A stretch of 40,438 nt of DNA from Chthoniobacterales bacterium (GTDB lineage: Bacteria; Verrucomicrobiota; Verrucomicrobiia; Chthoniobacterales; UBA6821), in assembly GCA_019747735.1 (NCBI GenBank), contig JAIEQL010000012.1:1-40438 (forward strand), given 5' to 3'. The translations under genes were made by a program, and so were the position numbers. The stretch's first letter is position 1. Each line of letters starts with the position of its first letter. Positions 1 to 7,473 of the stretch are shown here, piece by piece. The notes beneath the pieces were generated by a model. It was not told the DNA's origin. It ran no database searches and saw nothing but the letters and a program-made list of their open reading frames with translations.

Positions 1-252
1 TATGATAAAAGCTGGGATGCTGTGAGTTCTGAAAGAACTTTGTTGAGTGGCAGGTATAAAGAAGGTCTTGCTGAAGGACGCCAAGAAGGAGAAGCCGCTT
101 TACTTGTTAGACTGCTCAAACGACGCTTTCCTAATGATATTACTAACCATCATCTCAATCTCATTAATGATGCAGACAGCGATACTCTTTCCATATGGGC
201 TGAAAATTTTGTTGCCGCTAAAAACATCGAAGAAGTTTTTAACGTGAAATAG
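1..252 (+). CDS. C-terminal end of an Rpn/PD-(D/E)XK-type nuclease-transposase family protein (partial, 5' end outside window)
   Basis: The reading frame is open from the first base, so the gene starts outside the window; the GTG at 22 is an internal codon. The visible tail has the pattern EGLAEGRQEGEAALLVRLLK followed by RRF, a charged EGxxEGxxEG helix leading into a short C-terminal domain. That pattern is typical of the end of Rpn-family (recombination-promoting nuclease / putative transposase) proteins, in the DUF4351-like tail. The catalytic nuclease domain is not visible, so activity cannot be judged. The last 14 bases overlap the convergent MFS gene. Confidence is moderate because only 83 residues are seen. 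Confidence 0.6.
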   Translation, partial: YDKSWDAVSSERTLLSGRYKEGLAEGRQEGEAALLVRLLKRRFPNDITNHHLNLINDADSDTLSIWAENFVAAKNIEEVFNVK

Positions 253-1465
253 GGCAATCAGTTGCTTTCTTTTCAATGCTCGGCAAGAAAGCGGTGATGA
301 TTCCGATCAAAGGAAGAAAGGAGCAGAGATAAAAAACAAAGTTGATGCTAGTGACATCGGCAAGAGCTCCTAAAAGCACGGAACCAAAGCCTCCCATACC
401 AAAAGCAAGCCCGAAGAAAAGACCTGAGACCATACCGACATTTCCTGGCATGAGTTCTTGAGCATAGATAAGGATGGCAGAAAAAGCCGAGGCAAGAATC
501 AGGCCAATGATACAGCTTAGAAGACCAATCCAAACAAGGGAGGCATAGGGAAGCAATATCGAAAAAGGAGCCGTTCCAAGAATGGAAACCCAAATGATCC
601 GTTTGCGTCCAAAACGGTCTCCTAAAGGCCCTCCAATAAGGGTTCCAAGGGCTATGGAAAAAAGAAAAAAGAAAAGAAAATATTGGGCGTGAGCAATAGA
701 GAGATGAAACTTATTCATCAGGAAAAAAGTGTAATAGCTAATCATGCTGAAGAGATAAAAATATTTTGAAAAAATCAACACGATCAAAATACCTAGCGCC
801 ATTTTAACACGACGTGGCGAAAGCGACTGGTAGTGTTCACGAGCAGCTGATTTAGAGGGAAGGCGATGGGTGTTTTTTTGAAACCATATGCCAATTTTTT
901 GTAATATAATAATGCCAAGTAGTAAAAAAGCTCCTAACCATAACATCTGAGTGCGTCCATAAGGGACAACCAAGGTGGCTGCCAAGAGCGGCCCAAATGC
1001 AGTTCCTGTATTACCTCCAATTTGAAAAACTGATTGTGCAAGACCATGCCTTCCTCCAGAGGCCATGTGAGCTATGCGAGAGGCTTCAGGATGAAAGACG
1101 GCAGCACCAAAGCCAATGAGAGCAACAGCGCAGAGAACATGAGCATAACTTCCCGCAAGCGACAAAAGAATGAGTCCAGATAATGAGGAAGTCATTCCTA
1201 GGCTCAATGCAAAAGGTTTGGGGTAACGATCGGTATAAAACCCAATAATGGGCTGAAAAATTCCCCCCGTTAATTGCATGGTCAAGGTGATTAATCCAAT
1301 TTGAAAAAATGTTATATGAAACGTTTTTTTCAATAAGGGATAAAGTGCCTGTACAAGAGATTGATTGGTGTCTGTTAAAAAATGACAACAAGAGAGTGTC
1401 ACTAAGACGGACAAAAGTGTTTTGTGTGTCTTTTCTTGTTGAGGGGAATGTTCTAAGGAGGTCAT
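239..1465 (-). CDS. fsr: MFS transporter, fosmidomycin-resistance (Fsr) type efflux pump
   Basis: A 408-residue inner-membrane protein with about 12 hydrophobic segments, the usual MFS length. The first half has the conserved Fsr features: HFLTDTNQSLVQALYPLLKK in the first helix region, a GIFQPIIGFYTDRYPKP loop, and the helix 4-5 stretch GFGAAVFHPEASRIAHMASG followed by GLAQSVFQIGGNTG. The cytoplasmic loop GGPLGDRFGRKR in the second half is the second MFS motif A. The family exports small drugs such as fosmidomycin; the natural substrate here is not known. The ATG at 1465 directly precedes the first charged segment and has no clear Shine-Dalgarno sequence. It lies 35 bases after the end of glgE in the same direction, separated by a short hairpin. 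The 3' end overlaps the Rpn-like gene by 14 bases, convergently. Confidence 0.85.
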   Translation of the reverse strand: MTSLEHSPQQEKTHKTLLSVLVTLSCCHFLTDTNQSLVQALYPLLKKTFHITFFQIGLITLTMQLTGGIFQPIIGFYTDRYPKPFALSLGMTSSLSGLILLSLAGSYAHVLCAVALIGFGAAVFHPEASRIAHMASGGRHGLAQSVFQIGGNTGTAFGPLLAATLVVPYGRTQMLWLGAFLLLGIIILQKIGIWFQKNTHRLPSKSAAREHYQSLSPRRVKMALGILIVLIFSKYFYLFSMISYYTFFLMNKFHLSIAHAQYFLFFFLFSIALGTLIGGPLGDRFGRKRIIWVSILGTAPFSILLPYASLVWIGLLSCIIGLILASAFSAILIYAQELMPGNVGMVSGLFFGLAFGMGGFGSVLLGALADVTSINFVFYLCSFLPLIGIITAFLPSIEKKATDCPISR

Positions 1466-1480
1466 GAAGCTGCGGTATTT

Positions 1481-1500
1481 CTACCAATGTTCGTTGGTAG
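1481..1500. other. Short hairpin between glgE and fsr
   Basis: CTACCAA and TTGGTAG form a perfect 7-bp stem around a 6-base loop. The stem begins at the base next to the glgE stop codon. There is no run of T on either strand, so it is not a standard intrinsic terminator; it may stabilise or attenuate the glgE transcript before fsr. Confidence 0.35.
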
Positions 1501-3459
1501 TTATGCTGTGACTAAGAAGATATGAGCAGGATTAGTAGAAGGGTTTAGTAAAATGAAATTCCAAGCTCCTTTCCAGTGGTAGCATTCGTTGGTAAGGAGA
1601 TCGTGAACAATATAACTCGATTCGTGAGAAAATCCAAATTTGTGTAGAGGAAATTCAACCATTCCTGACTCTTGGTGATGAGGGTTGAGATTAACGATGA
1701 TAAAAAGGTGCTCTTTTTCATCTTCCGAACTTTTTAAATAGGCGAGAATAGAAGGATTGTCGCTATTACAAAATTGAAGAGGAGCCATGGTTTGGAGTGC
1801 TCGATGGTTTTTGCGAATCTGATTGAGGCGTGTGATCCACGGTTTGATATTTCCAGGGGCATTCCAGTCGCGCTCTTTGTACTGATATTTTTCAGAGTCA
1901 GCATATTCTTCTTTTCCAGGAATTGCCTTATTTTCACAAAGCTCAAAACCACTATAAATGCCATAACTGGGAGAGAGGGTGGCTGCCAAGGTTGAGCGGA
2001 TCAAGAAAGAGGCACGTCCTCCTTCTTGTAAATAAAAAGGAAGAATATCGGGCGTATTTGTAAAAAGATGTGCTCGAAAATATTCTTTCATTTCCGACTG
2101 CGTAAGCTCTGTAAAATACTCTTGAAGCTCTTGTTTGCTATTACGCCACGTAAAATAACTATAACTTTGGGTAAACCCAATTTTAGCCAGGTATTTCATC
2201 ATGGCGGGATGGGTAAAGGCTTCGCTCAAAAAAATGACGTCAGGAAAGAGCTGCTGGACCTCTTTAATAACCCACTCCCAAAAGCCCATGGGCTTGGTGT
2301 GAGGGTTATCGACTCGGAAAGTCCGAACACCACGCTCTGCCCAAAAAAGAAGAATGCGTCGCAATTCTTGCCAGAGTTCTTGCCAATGAGGGTTATAAAA
2401 ATTGAGAGGAAAGACATCTTCGTATTTTTTAGGAGGATTTTCGGCATATTTGATGGAGCCATCAGGACGGTGAAAGAACCATTCGGGATGCTCTCGAATA
2501 TAGGGATGATCGGGAGAACAATTGAGTGCAAAATCAAGAGCAAGCTCCATGTCTCTTTTTTTAAGTTCCTGAATGAGCCATTCAAAATCTTTCATTGTTC
2601 CTAGCCCTGGTTCAATGGCATCATGGCCTCCCAAAGCATTTCCGATGGCGTAAGGAACCCCGGGATCCTTTGGAGATGCCTCGGTCGAGTTGTTAGGACC
2701 TTTACGAGCAGTCAATCCAATGGGGTGAATAGGCGGGAAATAAATCACATCAAAACCCATCTCTTTGGCCTCATCGATGCGTTCCAATGTCTCACGTAGC
2801 GAGGATCCAGTATCTTTTTTTCCTTGAGCGGATCGTGGAAAAAATTCGTACCAAGCCGTAAGATTGGCACGCGCACGATCGACTCGCACACGTTGCGCTG
2901 GTTCATAAGCTGTCGCCAAAGAACGATCCGGATACGCTCTCATCGTGCTACGAAAAGATTCGCTTGCTGTTAGTCTGGTCAGACTTTGTTCGAAACTTTT
3001 GGATGCCTCTTCCAATTGCTGGGCCACTTCAAGAAGAAGCTCTCTATTTTTTTTGCAGCTTTTGCAGCGCTTGGCAGCAGAGCGAATGAGGGCAGCTCCT
3101 TCGAGAGCTTCAACGCAAAGATTGGTGATTCCATCGGCTTCTTTTTTTTGAATCTCTTCAAGCCATGATTCAAAAGAATCGCCCCATGCTTCTATAGTAA
3201 ATTCCGTCCAACCAACGGTAGTGACTTGAAAGGAACCCTTCCATCGATAATTGCCAAGCGGCTCCATAGCGGTTTCCTGCCACCTTGTGCTTCCTGCTTC
3301 CCGCCATTGGAGCATGGCAAGAAGAGTCTCATGTCCTTCTTTATAGATAGTGGCTTCTACGTGAACCCATTGTCCTGGAACTCGCTTGATAGGGAACTTC
3401 CCACCATCAACGGCTGGCGAAAGGTCTTCGATAATGACACTAGGAAATGGGGCGCTCAC
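1501..3459 (-). CDS. glgE: Alpha-1,4-glucan:maltose-1-phosphate maltosyltransferase (GH13_3)
   Basis: GlgE transfers maltose from maltose-1-phosphate to the end of an alpha-1,4-glucan in the cytoplasm. The N-terminal beta-sandwich and helical S domains are followed by the GH13 barrel. Numbered from an upstream ATG at 3531, the catalytic residues are visible: nucleophile D408 in FRVDNPHTKP, acid/base E437 in FLSEAFTHP, and D495 in TNTPDILPF. Their spacing of 29 and 58 residues closely matches Streptomyces GlgE (D394, E423, D480). I prefer the GTG at 3459 (about 652 residues). It begins just before PFPSVIIEDL, which aligns with the usual GlgE N-terminus, and the 24 extra codons up to the ATG at 3531 would be encoded by the CTTCAACTT leader repeat. 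The usual partner genes treS/pep2 or glgB are not in the window. Confidence 0.93.
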   Translation of the reverse strand: MSAPFPSVIIEDLSPAVDGGKFPIKRVPGQWVHVEATIYKEGHETLLAMLQWREAGSTRWQETAMEPLGNYRWKGSFQVTTVGWTEFTIEAWGDSFESWLEEIQKKEADGITNLCVEALEGAALIRSAAKRCKSCKKNRELLLEVAQQLEEASKSFEQSLTRLTASESFRSTMRAYPDRSLATAYEPAQRVRVDRARANLTAWYEFFPRSAQGKKDTGSSLRETLERIDEAKEMGFDVIYFPPIHPIGLTARKGPNNSTEASPKDPGVPYAIGNALGGHDAIEPGLGTMKDFEWLIQELKKRDMELALDFALNCSPDHPYIREHPEWFFHRPDGSIKYAENPPKKYEDVFPLNFYNPHWQELWQELRRILLFWAERGVRTFRVDNPHTKPMGFWEWVIKEVQQLFPDVIFLSEAFTHPAMMKYLAKIGFTQSYSYFTWRNSKQELQEYFTELTQSEMKEYFRAHLFTNTPDILPFYLQEGGRASFLIRSTLAATLSPSYGIYSGFELCENKAIPGKEEYADSEKYQYKERDWNAPGNIKPWITRLNQIRKNHRALQTMAPLQFCNSDNPSILAYLKSSEDEKEHLFIIVNLNPHHQESGMVEFPLHKFGFSHESSYIVHDLLTNECYHWKGAWNFILLNPSTNPAHIFLVTA

Positions 3460-3492
3460 AAGAAGTTGAAGTAGAAAGTTGGAGTTGAAGTT
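3460..3492 (-). repeat. CTTCAACTT leader repeat before glgE
   Basis: Read on the minus strand, two CTTCAACT-type blocks end with CTTCAACTTCTT directly against the GTG codon at 3459. The same arrangement precedes rsmD (35306-35337), acyP (22415-22446) and the GNAT gene (7363-7390). Its position supports the GTG as the start of glgE. Confidence 0.6.
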
Positions 3493-3558
3493 TTTTAAAG
3501 AGTATCCTCTCAAAAACTCCGGAAAAAACATCGAAAGATTGTGTTGAGCTAAGCCTAG

Positions 3559-4056
3559 CTATTCTCCTACAGCTTTTAGAGCCTCATTGAGTAATTTGGA
3601 AGAGATAAACCATCCATGATTTTTGAGGTTATCAAAGAGTGGTTTTATTTCGGAAATAAGTCCGTGACGTTTAGCTCTAACAAGCAGCCCCAGAGTTCCT
3701 ATAATTTTGACTCCTTGAAGTTGGGCAATAGTACGCCCTGTTCTATCATCTATGAGCAAACAAGAATTTGGATTTTGAACAGCCAAAGCAAGAGCCGCTG
3801 CTTCTCCTCGATCTACCTCGAGTTGAAAGGCACGTTCAAGTGTTGGATCTGGCGAGCGAATGCACGACAGAAATATTTTGAACTTTTCAATTTCATCATG
3901 CAGTTCAGCATCAATTACAAGTTCATCCCAAACTGCTGTTGGTACCCAAACCTCTTCGGCTATTACTTTGAGAAGTGAAAGCTTGTCGATTTTAGCTAAT
4001 AAAATTAGCGGACTGGCATCACAAATAATAAGTGTTTCACACTTGAGCGAGCTCAT
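3559..4056 (-). CDS. DUF3368-family PIN-like toxin of a type II toxin-antitoxin pair
   Basis: A 165-residue protein with the PIN-fold layout: an N-terminal LIICDASPLILLAKI strand carrying the first acidic residue, a central EVDRGEAAALALA with the conserved Glu-Ala-Ala, and a C-terminal LLIDDRTGRTIA with paired aspartates. This is the DUF3368 arrangement. Members are predicted ribonucleases whose activity is held in check by the upstream antitoxin. I chose the ATG at 4056; a TTG at 4062 would add two residues. The gene overlaps the antitoxin gene by 20 bases, so the two are probably translationally coupled. RNase activity is inferred from the fold only. Confidence 0.82.
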   Translation of the reverse strand: MSSLKCETLIICDASPLILLAKIDKLSLLKVIAEEVWVPTAVWDELVIDAELHDEIEKFKIFLSCIRSPDPTLERAFQLEVDRGEAAALALAVQNPNSCLLIDDRTGRTIAQLQGVKIIGTLGLLVRAKRHGLISEIKPLFDNLKNHGWFISSKLLNEALKAVGE

Positions 4057-4288
4057 TGGCAAGTTGCTCGGGAGTTAAATTCATCACAGAAACCTTCAAA
4101 CGTGAAAGAGTCTCCATAAAGGTTCGCAAGGGAAGACCTGCTAGCGCTGCAGCTTGGGCCAATGTAAGACGTCCTAACTCAAAAAGCTTAGCAGCAAGTA
4201 TTTCTTTGAAATCTTGCTGCAACTCTTCTTTGTTTAGCCTTGAGAAAGATAATAATTGCTCATCAAAAGTAATATTTACCGTAGTCAT
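4037..4288 (-). CDS. UPF0175-family antitoxin
   Basis: An 83-residue protein with two parts. The N-terminus is a short beta strand (TTVNITFDEQLL). A helical segment follows with the UPF0175 pattern of ELGRLTLAQAAALAGLPLRT, a helix-turn-helix-like DNA-binding unit. UPF0175 genes commonly sit directly upstream of DUF3368 toxins, as here, with the stop codon inside the start of the toxin gene. The C-terminal tail probably binds and blocks the toxin, and the HTH probably represses the promoter just upstream of 4288. No operator was identified. Confidence 0.82.
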   Translation of the reverse strand: MTTVNITFDEQLLSFSRLNKEELQQDFKEILAAKLFELGRLTLAQAAALAGLPLRTFMETLSRLKVSVMNLTPEQLANELAQV

Positions 4289-4339
4289 GGGAGCAATATA
4301 TTTAAAAATCGAGGTTTAGTAAATAGCGCTTTCAACCTG

Positions 4340-5338
4340 TTATTCACTCTCCACTGCATTCAGTAAGCTTTCCAACTCCTCCATTCTATCTTCAGGATCA
4401 AGATTGCTTAAAGCTTCCCGTAAATTTTTTAAGGCAGGAGCGACATAGTTTTTAAATTTTGGTTTGCCGCGATGGAGACTCAAAAAACCATAGCATCCGA
4501 GTGCCTGCATAAGGCGTTGCGTGGCGCACTGCCAAAAAACTTTTTTAAAATCAGAAGCAATGACCATCTTGTGCCGTCTCATTTCTTCGAGGTAAAACTC
4601 CAACAACTCTTCTCGTTCCTCCGGTGTGAAGGTGACATAAGGGTCGCAGAGCAAGGAAGCCAAGTCGTATTGGGCCAATCCCCATCGCATTCCTTGAAAA
4701 TCGATAAAGAAAGGTTGGTCTTCCACTAAAATGATATTTTGAGATTGCAAGTCGCGATGAATCAATTGACGCGGCAATACTGCTAAATCCTTGAGCAGTT
4801 GTGCCAAGAGCTCTTTTAAAGAAGTAAGTTTTTTTTCTTCGATATGAAAAAGACCCTTAAGGGCATTCTCTATGAAGTATTCTTGCTCCCACTGATAAAG
4901 TTGTTCATCAAATGGGGGCTGCAGCGTCAGGCCAGCTTGCCGTAAGGCTTTCGGAGTAATGCAGTGAAGTTTGGCTGCTTCCACCAAAGTGGCTTTATAA
5001 AGCGAAGAGCGTTTTTTCCAAAGGAGATTACGCTGGCTCCAGAGGTTCTTTTCTCCTAGGTCTTGCAGCCATAATAGATGTTGCTCAGAATCCTCTCCTA
5101 AAATTTCTGGAACGGCAATCTGTTGGCTTTTTAAAAAGTGAGCGCAGGTTCCGTAGTGCTTATTTTCTTCTTTCTCGTTGTTGTAGTGGATCGCTATAAG
5201 AGTCGATCCTGCCTTGTTTTGACAGCGATAAAATTGGCGATCAGAGCCTCCCTCATAAATCGGAGTGAGCGTCGCATCGATAAACTGAGGAAAGCGTTTG
5301 TTGGTTTCTTCGAGAACTTGATTAGGCGACAGTGACAT
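4340..5338 (-). CDS. amgK: AmgK-like anomeric MurNAc/GlcNAc kinase (aminoglycoside-phosphotransferase fold)
   Basis: A 332-residue kinase of the APH fold. The catalytic loop LIHRDLQSQNIIL and the metal-binding FIDFQGMRWG are intact, and the following AQYDLASLL is typical of AmgK-type sugar kinases. AmgK phosphorylates MurNAc (and GlcNAc) at C1, and MurU then makes UDP-MurNAc, bypassing de novo synthesis. A murU-like gene lies upstream on the same strand, which supports this role over drug modification. The ATG at 5338 fits the family N-terminus (MSLSPNQVLEE); the 57 codons further upstream overlap the DUF3147 gene and look untranslated. The gap to that gene is 11 bases, so the two are probably co-transcribed. 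The substrate is inferred from family and context. Confidence 0.75.
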   Translation of the reverse strand: MSLSPNQVLEETNKRFPQFIDATLTPIYEGGSDRQFYRCQNKAGSTLIAIHYNNEKEENKHYGTCAHFLKSQQIAVPEILGEDSEQHLLWLQDLGEKNLWSQRNLLWKKRSSLYKATLVEAAKLHCITPKALRQAGLTLQPPFDEQLYQWEQEYFIENALKGLFHIEEKKLTSLKELLAQLLKDLAVLPRQLIHRDLQSQNIILVEDQPFFIDFQGMRWGLAQYDLASLLCDPYVTFTPEEREELLEFYLEEMRRHKMVIASDFKKVFWQCATQRLMQALGCYGFLSLHRGKPKFKNYVAPALKNLREALSNLDPEDRMEELESLLNAVESE

Positions 5339-5349
5339 TAAGTTGTGCT

Positions 5350-5709
5350 TTAGAGTTGAACTTGAAAATAACGAAGCAGCAATAAAGTGATGCCATAACA
5401 CATTAGCATCAAAACAATAGAATATAATAAGCTTAGCCAGCAGCCTAACCCATAACGCAATAATGCCGGAAAAATGAGAAACATGGGTAGCGTTGGCAAG
5501 ACAAACCAAAAAGTGCTCTTCGAAAAGCTCGCTACTTTTTCTAGACTGCCTGTTTCAATATAAAGCCAACAAATTGATAATAAAGATATTAAAGGTAGCG
5601 ACTTAATCATCGCTCCTAAAATCGTGTTTACTTTGGCGATTTCAGAAACAACAACAATGATCATTGCCGTTAAGATCACTTTGAAAATATTGTAAGCGAA
5701 AACATGCAT
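5350..5709 (-). CDS. DUF3147-like small integral membrane protein
   Basis: A 119-residue protein that is almost entirely hydrophobic, with about four membrane segments. The pattern VVVSEIAKVNTILGAMIKSL followed by PLISLL after the first segment is that of the DUF3147 family of inner-membrane proteins, whose function is unknown. It is followed after 11 bases by the amgK-like gene and preceded by an inverted-repeat element (5729-5890) that separates it from murU. The context suggests, but does not show, a link to cell-wall recycling. Confidence 0.7.
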   Translation of the reverse strand: MHVFAYNIFKVILTAMIIVVVSEIAKVNTILGAMIKSLPLISLLSICWLYIETGSLEKVASFSKSTFWFVLPTLPMFLIFPALLRYGLGCWLSLLYSIVLMLMCYGITLLLLRYFQVQL

Positions 5710-5728
5710 GCATTTGCCAGGGTTATAG

Positions 5729-5890
5729 ATAGTGTATTAAATTGAAAAGGGCACGCCATAAGCTGGCTCTTTGTCCTTAGGAGTGCGTTCTCAGATCTCA
5801 CATTATCTTAGGATAGCGCTCGTTCTTCGGCCTTATCCTAAGAAAAAATTTCTGCACTTCTACCATGCCCTTTTCAATTTAATACACTAT
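5729..5890. repeat. 162-bp inverted-repeat element with 25-bp perfect arms
   Basis: Arms 5729-5753 and 5866-5890 are perfect reverse complements (ATAGTGTATTAAATTGAAAA plus five more bases). The 112-base interior contains a second hairpin with arms TCTTAGGATA and TATCCTAAGA. There is no coding potential and no obvious target-site duplication. The element fills the space between murU and the DUF3147 gene. It could be a MITE-like insertion or a structured RNA within the operon. Confidence 0.75.
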
Positions 5891-5911
5891 ATTTTTCTCA
5901 AATGAATTTTT

Positions 5912-6880
5912 TTAAAATAGAATCCTCTCCGAAAGCTCTTGATCAGCAGCAACAGAGGCCTTTGGAAGAAGAATACAATTAGTCAATTTGGCATTTTCTC
6001 CCACGCATGCGCCAGGACCAATAACAACACTGCCATGAAGTTTGGCAGAGGGAGCAATCGTGGCAGTTGGGTGAATAGCTGTTGGCCAAGGGAAAGAAGG
6101 GTCATGATGTAATGAAAAAGGAAATTTCCAATCCTGCTCTTGTACAGTGCGATGAATTTTTAAATAAGCTTCTGGTGTTCCAAGGTCACTGGCAAAACCA
6201 ATGTTGCTTACAAAAGCAGCGACGGTATGACCGGCTTGCATTGCTGCTAAAAGAGCATCGATCAAGGAGGCTGGTCCTGTAGGGTTGATCCAATCAAGCA
6301 GTGCAGGTTCTACAACAGCAATTCCTGGATAGAAAAAAAGGGGGTTTTCTTGAGCATTAGGTGAGATGTCACGAATGGAAGTGACCTGGTTTTTTTTCTC
6401 ATCATAGCCGACATTTTTAAGACCACCTTCATCGCGTAGCAGGAGCGTTGTAATGCTGCCACTCTTGCGATGATGTTCTATAAGATCGGTTAGGGGAATG
6501 TTGCTGAAAATATCTCCATTGTGGAGGAGAAAGGGCCCTTGTTCTAAAAATGACCGAGCATTGCGCAAGGCTCCTCCTGTACCGATAGGAACAGACTCTC
6601 GGAAAAAATGAAGCGGATGCTCATGATAGTTGCCCTTAGCATAAAAAGTATTTTCACCATTGGAAGAGGGCTCTTCGGAGGTCACTGCAAATTCCGTATA
6701 AAATTTTTTCCAAAGATAACGGGTGTTGATGCCAATCTCACGAACGCCCAGCGACAAAAAATGATCAAGCGCAAAAGTCAGCAATGGCTTATGAAAAACA
6801 GGAATCAGCGGCTTGGGTATTTTTTCTGTCAGGGGACGTAAGCGCGTTCCTTCGCCGGCTGCTAAAATAAAGCCTCTCAT
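5912..6880 (-). CDS. murU: MurU-like sugar-1-phosphate nucleotidyltransferase with C-terminal left-handed beta-helix
   Basis: A 322-residue cytoplasmic enzyme. It starts with the nucleotidyltransferase signature FILAAGEGTRLRPLTEKIPK followed by PLIPVFHKPLL. The central LHNGDIF carries the catalytic metal-binding Asp. A C-terminal hexapeptide-repeat tail (about 265-322) contains AIHPTATIAPSAKLHGSVVI. MurU itself makes UDP-MurNAc from MurNAc-1-phosphate. The added hexapeptide tail is more common in mannose-1-phosphate guanylyltransferase-like members, so the substrate could also be another sugar phosphate. Association with an amgK-like gene favours MurU. Its start overlaps the stop of the upstream GNAT gene by four bases, so the two are translationally coupled. 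Confidence 0.72.
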   Translation of the reverse strand: MRGFILAAGEGTRLRPLTEKIPKPLIPVFHKPLLTFALDHFLSLGVREIGINTRYLWKKFYTEFAVTSEEPSSNGENTFYAKGNYHEHPLHFFRESVPIGTGGALRNARSFLEQGPFLLHNGDIFSNIPLTDLIEHHRKSGSITTLLLRDEGGLKNVGYDEKKNQVTSIRDISPNAQENPLFFYPGIAVVEPALLDWINPTGPASLIDALLAAMQAGHTVAAFVSNIGFASDLGTPEAYLKIHRTVQEQDWKFPFSLHHDPSFPWPTAIHPTATIAPSAKLHGSVVIGPGACVGENAKLTNCILLPKASVAADQELSERILF

Positions 6881-7344
6881 TTCGCCAATCGAAGACGCAT
6901 TGGAATCATGTTACTTTCAATAAACCCATAATTCATATAAAAGTTACGAGCCTGTTCCTCTCCATGATCCGTGAGGAGGGTGATCCGTGAGAATTTTTTT
7001 TGACGTGCATACTCCAAGGCATGTTCCAGCAATAGCCCTCCATAACCTTGCCCGCGATGATCATGATGAATCACCAAATCTTCTAAAAGCAGGACAAATT
7101 CACCTTCTGCAGTGCTAATGGTGATGAGCAAATTAATCATCCCTATAATTTTCTTCCCATTACGTAACACAAAAATACGGCCGCGATTGGGCTGCTCTAG
7201 AATCAGCTTTAGGCCTTTCATTTGTTTAGAGCGATCGGGCAAAAAATCAGCCTCTTGAGTAAAGAGATCAAAAAGCAATTCCGTCAAGGCAGGAAGGTCA
7301 TCAAGTGTCGCGGATTCAATTTTTAGAGAAGACAGCATGGTCAT
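6877..7344 (-). CDS. GNAT-family N-acetyltransferase
   Basis: A 155-residue single-domain acetyltransferase. The acetyl-CoA binding motif A is clear: LEDLVIHHDHRGQGYGGLLL, with the RGxGxG/A loop. The final motif B stretch ARNFYMNYGFIESNMIPM has the usual Tyr-Gly-Phe. The acyl acceptor cannot be predicted. The stop codon overlaps the ATG of the murU-like gene, so it is the upstream member of that operon. Two ATG codons at the start (7344, 7338) are both possible. Upstream lie a TATTGC-TTC-GCAATA hairpin and the CTTCAACTT leader repeat. Confidence 0.85.
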   Translation of the reverse strand: MTMLSSLKIESATLDDLPALTELLFDLFTQEADFLPDRSKQMKGLKLILEQPNRGRIFVLRNGKKIIGMINLLITISTAEGEFVLLLEDLVIHHDHRGQGYGGLLLEHALEYARQKKFSRITLLTDHGEEQARNFYMNYGFIESNMIPMRLRLAK

Positions 7345-7362
7345 GATTATTGCTTCGCAATA

Positions 7363-7390
7363 GGTTGAAGTTACAAGTTGAAGTTGAAGA
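7363..7390 (-). repeat. CTTCAACTT leader repeat before the GNAT gene
   Basis: On the minus strand CTTCAACTTCAACTTGTAAC is followed by TTCAACC. The motif is upstream of the GNAT start codon, separated from it by a hairpin TATTGC-TTC-GCAATA. It is the same motif and orientation as at glgE, acyP and rsmD. Confidence 0.55.
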
Positions 7391-7473
7391 GCATTGAAGC
7401 TCCACTCAAATCAAGGCTGCTTTTGGTGAGGCTAGCTGGAGAAGCTGATAAAAGTAAATTATTTATTGCTTTT

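Noticed and set aside
2068..2604. A 178-codon plus-strand frame inside glgE
   Set aside because: It runs against a gene with intact catalytic residues and shows no family likeness.
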